Assembly (NCBI GenBank): GCA_023436945.1
Contig: JAEZHG010000075.1
Coordinates: 1 to 6,935, forward strand
Direction: 5' to 3'
DNA length: 6,935 bases
Source of the DNA: Pseudomonadota bacterium
Lineage (GTDB): Bacteria; Pseudomonadota; Alphaproteobacteria; Caulobacterales; Caulobacteraceae
Shown: piece after piece, positions 1-4,916 of the stretch
Numbering within the stretch: position 1 is the first letter of the stretch
Layout of the letters: each line of letters opens with the position of its first letter
Program-made: the position numbers and the translations under genes
Notes under the pieces: model-generated
What the model saw: the letters and a program-made list of their open reading frames with translations, nothing else
The model's database searches: none
What the model was told of the DNA's origin: nothing

Positions 1-2
1 GA

Positions 3-80
3 GAGACCCCACGCGAGCAACCACGTCCGACTCCTCCGCGCGAAACACCGCGTGAGCAGCCACGTCCGACCCCGCCGCGT
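3..80 (+). repeat. 39-base tandem repeat in the tolA linker
   Basis: Two adjacent in-frame units, 3-41 and 42-80, both encode ETPREQPRPTPPR but differ at several synonymous third positions (gag/gaa, acc/aca, cca/ccg, cgc/cgt, caa/cag). A partial third copy (RDTAP) follows. More copies may lie upstream of the window edge. The conserved peptide with drifted codons points to an old duplication kept for its protein sequence. Confidence 0.85.
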
Positions 81-575
81 GACACTGCTCCGGCCAAGAA
101 AACCGAGACCCCGCGCACCAATACGCCTGCGACCAATACCCCGCCGCGCAATGCCCGTCCGGCAGAGCGTGCCGAGGCCGGTCTTGATCTGGACGCCCTG
201 CGCGGTCCGGCTCGTCCCACAGGTCAGACGGGCCGTCCGGCAACAGGCCAGCAAGGTCGCGGCTCGGCTCCACAGGCCACGGGTCCGCAGATCACGGCCA
301 TCTTCAACCAGGTCTATCCGCACTGGATCCTGCCCTGCGATATTCCCGGCGCGGATCAACTGCGTATTCAGGTTGATGTGACGCTTTCCGAGAGCGGGCG
401 GATCACAAGTGGCCCTACGCTCGTTAACCCCCAGAATACTGCGGTGTATCGGGCCGCATCCGAAGGGGCGCTGCGTGCGCTTCGTCAGGCTGCACCGTTC
501 GATGTTCCGGCCAATTTCCCGGGTGGTCAGTACCGCCCGACCTTCAATACCGAAAGGGCCTGTGCCAATCGCTGA
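3..575 (+). CDS. tolA: TolA, C-terminal part (5' end outside window)
   Basis: TolA is the inner-membrane protein that spans the periplasm and transmits force from TolQR to TolB/Pal. The reading frame is open from base 3 and ends in TGA at 573-575, giving 190 residues. Fragment residues 1-95 are a low-complexity Pro/Arg/Thr/Gln linker that begins with two copies of ETPREQPRPTPPR. Residues about 96-190 form a compact domain of the TolA/TonB C-terminal type (ITAIFNQVYPHW, then LRIQVDVTLSESGRI, then a helix with ALRALRQAAPFDVP). Its two cysteines (fragment residues 112 and 187) could form the disulfide known from TolA domain III; that pairing is inference. The inner-membrane anchor lies upstream of the window. 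The immediately following tolB supports the assignment over a generic TonB-like protein. Confidence 0.88.
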   Translation, partial: ETPREQPRPTPPRETPREQPRPTPPRDTAPAKKTETPRTNTPATNTPPRNARPAERAEAGLDLDALRGPARPTGQTGRPATGQQGRGSAPQATGPQITAIFNQVYPHWILPCDIPGADQLRIQVDVTLSESGRITSGPTLVNPQNTAVYRAASEGALRALRQAAPFDVPANFPGGQYRPTFNTERACANR

Positions 576-579
576 TCCG

Positions 580-640
580 TGCCTGAATGCCGCCGCAATG
601 GCAGGCAAGCTTGACGGTAAGGCGAGGGCGCAGGTCCTGC
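580..640 (+). other. Inverted repeats in the tolA-tolB gap
   Basis: The 95-base gap holds two small dyads: TGCCTG (580-585) with CAGGCA (602-607) around a 16-base loop, and GCAGG (630-634) with CCTGC (636-640) around a single T. The second is too tight to fold as RNA and would be a DNA palindrome if it is functional. No T-run follows either dyad, so neither looks like an intrinsic terminator, and tolA-tolB read-through is expected. Confidence 0.35.
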
Positions 641-658
641 CTAAACAGACTGACTGAC

Positions 659-663
659 GGGAG
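659..663 (+). promoter_or_regulatory. Ribosome binding site deciding the tolB start
   Basis: GGGAG lies seven bases before ATG 671. The ATG at 587 in the same frame has no such site and would put 28 basic, non-hydrophobic residues in front of the signal peptide, so 671 is the better start. Confidence 0.75.
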
Positions 664-670
664 TTCCATC

Positions 671-2038
671 ATGCGACTGAAGTTCCTTCTCGCCTCGGCG
701 GCGGCAATGGTGATGGCGGCCCCTATGGTGGCTGCTGCACAGGCCCCGCAAACCAGCGGCCCGATCGAGGTCGAGATCGATCAGGGCGTGCTGCGTCCTC
801 TCCAGATTGCGGTTGTTCCGTTCACGGGCCTGAACGGTCCGCAGATCTCGGAAGTGGTCAGCAGCAACCTGAAGCGTTCGGGTTTCTTTGACCCGCTCAA
901 TCCGGGCAGCTTTATCGAGACCGGCCTGACGCTGGCCAATGCGCCGAACTTCCCGCAGTGGACGGCCATTGGTGCCCAGGCCGTGCTTTACGGCGGCGTG
1001 ACCCAGCGTGCGGATGGCCGTGTGGATGTGGGCTTCCGTCTCTATGACCCCTACCGCCAGTGCCAACTGGTCAGCTACCAGTTCACGGCGACGGCCGAGC
1101 AATGGCGCCGCATGGCCCACAAGATTTCGGACGTGGTCTATCAGCGTCTGACGGGCGAGCAGGGCTATTTCGACAGCCGTGTTCTGTTCGTCGCCGAAAG
1201 CGGCACCCAGTTGAACCGTCGCAGCCGACTGACCATCGTGGATCAGGACGGCTACAATCCTGTGTTCCTGACGCAGGGCGACGAGGTCATCATGTCCCCG
1301 CGCTTCTCGATCCATAATCCGGACGAGGTCACGTATGTGGCGCTGGGCAAGGACTACAGCCGTATCTACCTCTATAATCTGGCTACCGGCCGCCGCGAGA
1401 GCCTCGGCGAGTTCGATGGACAGGTTCTGGCCCCGCGTTTCTCGAACGATGGCACCAAGATCGCCTTCTCGATCATTCGCAACGGCAACACCGACGTCTA
1501 TGTGATGAACCTGCGCACGCGCCAGCTGTCGCGTCTAACCAATGATCCGGGCATCGACACCTCGCCGTCGTTCAGCCCCGACGGTTCGCAGATCGTCTTT
1601 ACCTCTGACCGCTCCGGCTCGGCCCGCCTTTACACCATGCGCGCCGATGGCTCGGGCCAGCGTCCGATCAGCCGTGGCGGCGGTATCTATACCGCCCCGT
1701 CATGGAGCCCGCGTGGTGACCTGATCGCCTTTACCAAACAATCGGGTGGCCGTTTCCACACCGGCGTCATGAACACCGATGGCACCGGAGAGCGCATCCT
1801 GTCCTCCAGCTATTTCGAGGAAGGTCCGTCGTGGGCACCGAACGGTCGCTACGTGATGTTCGCTCGCCAGAGCCCGGGTGGTGACACCCGTCTCTGGACG
1901 GTCGATTTGTCGGGCCGCGTTGTGGCTCAGGCTGGCTATCAGGAACGTGGTTCCTCGCCGGCCTGGTCTGGCCTTCTTGATGCGCCGCCAGCGAATCTGG
2001 GCCTCAATCAGGGACCGGATTCCTGCGCTGCATCATAA
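671..2038 (+). CDS. tolB: Tol-Pal system protein TolB
   Basis: TolB is the periplasmic beta-propeller protein that binds Pal and receives the TolA signal. The 455-residue product has a signal peptide at residues 1-25 (basic MRLK, hydrophobic Ala/Met-rich core, AQA before the likely cleavage site). The TolB N-terminal domain spans about 33-165 and includes IAVVPFTGLNG and the GAQAVLYGGV segment. A propeller of PD40/WD40-like blades spans about 200-435, with clear blade signatures such as PRFSNDGTKIAFS (255-267), PSFSPDGSQIVFTSDRSG (299-316), PSWSPRGDLIAF (343-354) and PSWAPNGRYVMF (386-397). Length is normal for the family. In mature TolB the extreme N-terminus contacts TolA (family knowledge), so the start matters. 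It lies 95 bases after tolA and is probably co-transcribed with it. A 224-residue antisense frame across it is a codon-bias shadow. Confidence 0.96.
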   Translation: MRLKFLLASAAAMVMAAPMVAAAQAPQTSGPIEVEIDQGVLRPLQIAVVPFTGLNGPQISEVVSSNLKRSGFFDPLNPGSFIETGLTLANAPNFPQWTAIGAQAVLYGGVTQRADGRVDVGFRLYDPYRQCQLVSYQFTATAEQWRRMAHKISDVVYQRLTGEQGYFDSRVLFVAESGTQLNRRSRLTIVDQDGYNPVFLTQGDEVIMSPRFSIHNPDEVTYVALGKDYSRIYLYNLATGRRESLGEFDGQVLAPRFSNDGTKIAFSIIRNGNTDVYVMNLRTRQLSRLTNDPGIDTSPSFSPDGSQIVFTSDRSGSARLYTMRADGSGQRPISRGGGIYTAPSWSPRGDLIAFTKQSGGRFHTGVMNTDGTGERILSSSYFEEGPSWAPNGRYVMFARQSPGGDTRLWTVDLSGRVVAQAGYQERGSSPAWSGLLDAPPANLGLNQGPDSCAAS

Positions 2039-2053
2039 CGAATGCGTGCGTTA

Positions 2054-2105
2054 TGCGTCAGAAGGGATCATTCGCCATCACGGCTGCGTTATCCCTTCTA
2101 GCGCA
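2054..2105 (+). promoter_or_regulatory. Long stem-loop after tolB
   Basis: AGAAGGGAT (2060-2068) pairs perfectly with ATCCCTTCT (2091-2099). The stem can extend outward through a T-G pair and one mismatch to TGCG (2054-2057) with CGCA (2102-2105). The loop contains a short GCC/GGC pair (2074-2076 with 2082-2084). No T-run follows, so it is not a typical rho-independent terminator. It could protect the tolB mRNA 3' end or act as a processing or attenuation site before pal; this is inference. Confidence 0.5.
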
Positions 2106-2109
2106 AGGA

Positions 2110-2146
2110 CTTAAGGTGGGTTAGCTGTCCACCGCTTACCGTTAAG
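2110..2146 (+). promoter_or_regulatory. Second dyad in the tolB-pal gap
   Basis: GGTGG (2115-2119) pairs with CCACC (2129-2133), with two possible G-U pairs below the loop. It is enclosed by CTTAA (2110-2114) with TTAAG (2142-2146). It is a weaker structure than its neighbours and could be chance on its own. Confidence 0.3.
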
Positions 2147-2149
2147 CTT

Positions 2150-2167
2150 CGGGCCGATTCAGGCCCG
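2150..2167 (+). promoter_or_regulatory. Hairpin just before the pal ribosome binding site
   Basis: CGGGCC (2150-2155) and GGCCCG (2162-2167) form a perfect six-base GC stem with loop GATTCA. It ends eight bases before the pal GGAG site (2176-2179). It could stabilise the 5' end of a pal transcript or modulate its translation; this is inference. Confidence 0.45.
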
Positions 2168-2175
2168 CACCCATT

Positions 2176-2179
2176 GGAG
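2176..2179 (+). promoter_or_regulatory. Ribosome binding site of pal
   Basis: GGAG lies six bases before ATG 2186, which opens the lipoprotein signal peptide. This fixes the pal start in the second frame, although the OmpA-like domain is in the first, and argues against the in-frame TTG at 2174 and against the ATG at 2248. Confidence 0.7.
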
Positions 2180-2185
2180 ACGAGC

Positions 2186-2736
2186 ATGAAGAACGCTTCC
2201 CTGATCAAGCTGGCCGCCGTGGGCGCGCTGGCTGCTGCCATGGCCGCATGTACCCCGAAACCGGCTGTTCAACCGGCTACTCCGGACGCCCCTCCGGCAC
2301 GACCGCCCCGACCTATCCGACTGCTCCGACCGGTCCGGTTGGCGGCAACAACACCGGTCCGGTGGCTGGCTCCGAGCAGGACTTCGTCATCAACGTTGGC
2401 GACCGTATCTATTTCAACCTCGACTCGTATGAAGTGTCGTCGGAAGCTGGCGTTCGCCTGAACGCTCAGGCTGCCTGGCTGCAGCGCTACCCGTCGATCA
2501 CCGTCCGTATCGAAGGCAACGCCGACGAACGCGGCACCAGCGAATACAACCTGGCACTGGGCGCACGCCGCGCCGAGGCCGTTCGCAACTATCTGATCAG
2601 CCGCGGTATTCCGGCCTCGCGCATCGATACCATCTCCTTCGGTAAGGAGCGTCCGATCGCTGAAGGCTCGAACGAGTCGGCCTGGGCCCAGAACCGTAAC
2701 GCCCGCACCGCCATTGCTTCGGGCGCACCGCGCTAA
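2186..2736 (+). CDS. pal: Peptidoglycan-associated lipoprotein Pal, frame broken in this sequence
   Basis: Pal is the outer-membrane lipoprotein of the Tol-Pal system; its OmpA-like domain binds peptidoglycan and TolB. From ATG 2186 the frame gives MKNASLIKLAAVGALAAAMAAC, a lipoprotein signal with lipobox MAAC and Cys22 as lipidation site, then TPKPAVQPATPDAP. That frame would continue without Pal similarity to TGA 2461. The rest of Pal lies in another frame, coherent from about 2293 to TAA 2736. It has a Thr/Pro/Gly linker, then the OmpA-like domain with YFNLDSYEV, GNADERGTSEYNLALGARRAEAV and SFGKERP. Adding one C to the run at 2289-2292 joins the two into 183 residues, a normal Pal length. 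The conserved Asp and Arg of the diaminopimelate-binding pocket (NADERG; ARRAEAV) are present. The intact domain argues against an old pseudogene; a sequencing error is most likely. A terminator follows. Confidence 0.9.
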
Positions 2737-2755
2737 GCAACGGCTGCAAGGCTTG

Positions 2756-2797
2756 CAAAAAGAAGGGGCATCGGCATCGCCGGTGCCCCTTTTCTTT
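2756..2797 (+). terminator. Rho-independent terminator after pal
   Basis: GGGGCA-T-CGGC (2765-2775) pairs with GCCG-G-TGCCCC (2779-2789), an 11-base stem with one G-U pair and a three-base loop. TTTTCTTT (2790-2797) follows directly. The A-rich stretch 2756-2763 precedes the stem, so it could also work weakly on the other strand. It begins about 20 bases after the pal stop and should end the tolB-pal transcript, separating it from the genes downstream. Confidence 0.9.
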
Positions 2798-2829
2798 ATC
2801 GGCGGATAGCGTCACTTTGCGCGCAGAAA

Positions 2830-2843
2830 CTGAGGGGCCTCAG
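2830..2843. promoter_or_regulatory. Palindrome upstream of the DUF3667-like gene
   Basis: CTGAGG (2830-2835) and CCTCAG (2838-2843) are perfect arms around GG, and AA/TT match again one step outside. It lies just before the AGGGGA ribosome binding site (2847-2852), where a repressor site or a short 5'-leader structure could sit. The two-base spacer is too short for an RNA loop unless inner pairs open, so a DNA-binding site is more plausible. No regulator is known from the window. Confidence 0.3.
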
Positions 2844-2857
2844 CTTAGGGGAATGGC

Positions 2858-3997
2858 ATGGAAGTCGACGGCGTAGGCGCTGGCGCGGGCGCGATCTTGG
2901 GGTCAGCCGTCGGGGGCAGTCTGCAAAAGGGCGAGGGGCACGAGGCCGGTCACGGCCATCCCTGTGCTGATTGCGGCACTCCGGTCGATGGCAAATTCTG
3001 TAGCGAATGCGGCCAGCCCGCCCATGTCCATCGCAGCCTGATCCATCTGGGCCACGAAATCCTGCACGGGGTCATGCATTTTGACGGGCGCATCTGGCGC
3101 ACACTGCCGCTGCTGTTCCTCAATCCGGGCAAGCTGACGCGCGAGTGGTGTCAGGGCAAGCGCGCGCGCTATGTGTCACCGCTGGCGATCTTCCTGTTCA
3201 CCCTGTTCATCATCTTCTTCAGCCTGACCTTCGTCCATGCGCCCGAAGTGCAGGTCAACAACAGTTTGGCGACTGCAGCGGATGCGGCGGACGTTGAAAG
3301 ACTGAAAGCCAAACTCGCAGAGACCAAGGCCGAGCTACAGGCCATCGATGAAGCTTTTCCTACGGCATCACCCAACGACCGCATCGCTCTGGGGACCCGC
3401 AAGGGCATTATCGCAGGTGTGATGGCGGGCCTTGAGGCTCAGGTGGCCTCTATCGAAGCGGGTGAAGTATCGGCGGCAAGCGGTAATCCCGATGAGCGTG
3501 CAGACGGTTTGAAGCCGGGTAGCTGGCAGGCCCAGGTTGCCGACCTTCGCTGGGACAGCACCGGTAATCCGGCGATGGACAAGATCGGCAAGAAGCTGAA
3601 GAATCCGGACTATATGGTCTATAAGCTTCAGCAGACGACCTATAAATACGCCTTCCTGCTCGTGCCCTTATCGATCCCGTTTATGTGGCTGCTGTTCATG
3701 TGGCGCAGGGGCTTTACCCTCTATGACCACGGGGTTTTTGTCCTCTATTCGCTGACGTTCGTGATTATGCTGTCGGTGATTTCGGCGGTTCTGATTGCCC
3801 TGTTGCCTGCGATCGCGAGCCTGGTGGTTACGGCTGTCTGTTTCATTCTGCCCGTGCATATGTTTGCCCAGTTGAAGGGCGCATATGGGCTTGGTGTCTT
3901 CTCGGCCCTGTGGCGCACGCTCATGCTCCAGATCTTCTGCGCTCTGGTGTTGACCATGTTCCTGCTGGCAATTGTCTATCTCGGTCTGGGGATGTAA
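2858..3997 (+). CDS. Zinc-ribbon integral membrane protein, DUF3667-like, unknown function
   Basis: The function is unknown. The 379-residue product starts at ATG 2858, five bases after AGGGGA. Residues 5-20 are a glycine-rich stretch (GVGAGAGAILGSAVGG). Residues 36-53 are a zinc ribbon with C36-x2-C39 and C48-x2-C51, ending in CGQ. Residues 60-108 carry the DUF3667-type pattern of an HEILHG-containing segment, FDGRIWRTL, FLNPGKLTREW and GKRARYVSP. A membrane span follows at about 107-126. Residues 130-262 are soluble, with a charged, coiled-coil-like helix at about 142-165. The C-terminal third has about four spans (near 264-282, 293-316, 318-338 and 353-377). Between spans one and two lies the long hydrophilic loop; its side of the membrane cannot be settled here. 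It sits between pal and cpoB, behind a terminator. The family name rests on motif recognition. Confidence 0.8.
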   Translation: MEVDGVGAGAGAILGSAVGGSLQKGEGHEAGHGHPCADCGTPVDGKFCSECGQPAHVHRSLIHLGHEILHGVMHFDGRIWRTLPLLFLNPGKLTREWCQGKRARYVSPLAIFLFTLFIIFFSLTFVHAPEVQVNNSLATAADAADVERLKAKLAETKAELQAIDEAFPTASPNDRIALGTRKGIIAGVMAGLEAQVASIEAGEVSAASGNPDERADGLKPGSWQAQVADLRWDSTGNPAMDKIGKKLKNPDYMVYKLQQTTYKYAFLLVPLSIPFMWLLFMWRRGFTLYDHGVFVLYSLTFVIMLSVISAVLIALLPAIASLVVTAVCFILPVHMFAQLKGAYGLGVFSALWRTLMLQIFCALVLTMFLLAIVYLGLGM

Positions 3998-4016
3998 CGG
4001 CCCCAGTTCACTTACT

Positions 4017-4046
4017 CGCAAGGTGTTGAAAGACTTATGCCTTGCG
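4017..4046 (+). promoter_or_regulatory. Stem-loop upstream of cpoB
   Basis: CGCAAGG (4017-4023) pairs perfectly with CCTTGCG (4040-4046), with two further G-T pairs and one T-A pair possible inside. It lies about 20 bases after the stop of the DUF3667-like gene and about 30 before cpoB. There is no T-run. It may be a weak transcript end, an mRNA stability element or an operator; these cannot be separated from sequence alone. Confidence 0.4.
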
Positions 4047-4077
4047 GTGGCCGCAAATCGGTGGAACGAACAGGATC

Positions 4078-4911
4078 ATGTTCAAGACGTCCTTCAAACT
4101 TAAGACCTCGGCGGTTGCGACCGCGGTAGGCCTGTCGCTGATCGGCGGCGGCTTCGTAATCGCCCAGCAGCAACCGATGGAAGCTGTCCAGTGGGACAAG
4201 CGCCGTCTGGATACTCTGGACCGCAACGTGCGCCGTCTGGAACGCGCCCTGACCCAGCGCAACGCTGCGGGCCAGCCTGTGCTGGTCGAGCCTGATCCCG
4301 AGGTTGTGGCCCTGCAAGGTCAGGTGTCGGTGATGGAGCGCCGTCTGGGCGATCTGGAGGCGACCTTCCGCCGCGTGAACGGCGATGCAGAGCGCATGAC
4401 CTTCGATCTGGACGAGGCCAACCGCAACAACCGCGAGCTTTCGAGCCGTATCCGCGACCTTGAGCAGCGTCTGCAAAAGTTCGAGGAAGAGGCCGAACTG
4501 AACGCCCCCATCGTCGCCAACTCGCCGACGGGCAATGCGGCGGGTGACCTGCAAGCCGCCATGCGTCTTGCGGGCGAGGACTCGCGTCGTGGCGCTCGCG
4601 CTCTGGAAACTGTCATCGTGACGTGGCCGGACACGCCGCAAGCGCTTGAAGCCAACAGCCGTCTCGGCGACATGCATGTGGCGGCTCGCGACAATAACGC
4701 TGCGGTCCAGTCCTATGCGGCGGCACTTTCGGGCTGGCCGCGCACGCCGTGGGCACCGGAAACCACGCTGAAGCTGGCTACGGCCCTGCGCGCAACCGAC
4801 CGCGCTACGCAAGCCTGCGGTGCGCTGACCGAGTTCACGCGTCGCTATAACGAGACCGCAACGGCCCAGCAAAAGGCCCGCGCAACCCAGATGCGTTCGA
4901 CCTGCAACTGA
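4078..4911 (+). CDS. cpoB: Cell division coordinator CpoB (YbgF), periplasmic TPR protein
   Basis: CpoB is the periplasmic Tol-Pal partner that coordinates outer-membrane constriction with septal peptidoglycan synthesis (known from E. coli). The 277-residue product begins MFKTSFKLKTSAVATAVGLSLIGGG-FVIA, a signal peptide probably cleaved near residue 29 before QQQ. Residues about 38-60 and 75-140 are strongly coiled-coil (repeats of RRLE, ERRLGDLEA, SRIRDLEQRLQKFEEE), as in the trimerising N-terminal part of the family. After a Pro/Gly/Ala link, residues about 155-275 form a TPR-like region. Its repeats end in a tryptophan-proline turn (TWPDTPQ, GWPRTPW) where many homologues have tyrosine-proline. 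I chose ATG 4078 over the in-frame TTG 4042 because it opens directly on the signal peptide. Its ribosome site is weak: AGGA is only two bases away and GGTGGA twelve. tilS follows five bases after the stop. Confidence 0.88.
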   Translation: MFKTSFKLKTSAVATAVGLSLIGGGFVIAQQQPMEAVQWDKRRLDTLDRNVRRLERALTQRNAAGQPVLVEPDPEVVALQGQVSVMERRLGDLEATFRRVNGDAERMTFDLDEANRNNRELSSRIRDLEQRLQKFEEEAELNAPIVANSPTGNAAGDLQAAMRLAGEDSRRGARALETVIVTWPDTPQALEANSRLGDMHVAARDNNAAVQSYAAALSGWPRTPWAPETTLKLATALRATDRATQACGALTEFTRRYNETATAQQKARATQMRSTCN

Positions 4912-4916
4912 GTGAC

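Noticed and set aside
611..646. Possible tolB promoter with TTGACGG (611-617)
   Set aside because: The -35-like match is good, but there is no matching -10 element at either the E. coli or Caulobacter spacing; CTAAAC at 641 is too far away.
587..670. N-terminal extension of TolB from ATG 587
   Set aside because: The extra 28 residues are not hydrophobic and would bury the signal peptide; GGGAG is correctly spaced for ATG 671.
641..1315. Long antisense reading frame (224 codons) opposite tolB
   Set aside because: It is fully inside a clear tolB with family motifs on the other strand. Its product is His/Arg-rich with no domain, as expected for a GC-rich codon-bias shadow.
2248..2736. Pal as a shorter protein starting at ATG 2248
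   Set aside because: This ATG overlaps the codon of the lipobox Cys in the other frame, has no ribosome site, and would give a Pal without signal peptide or lipid anchor. It is an effect of the frame break.
4026..4059. Possible cpoB promoter (TTGAAAG at 4026, GCAAATC at 4053)
   Set aside because: The spacer is too long for the Caulobacter sigma-73 pattern and the -10-like match is only partial.
4012..4872. Antisense reading frame of 286 codons opposite cpoB
   Set aside because: The + strand has a signal peptide, coiled coil and TPR-like region. The antisense product is low-complexity and Arg/Leu/His-rich, with no recognisable motif.
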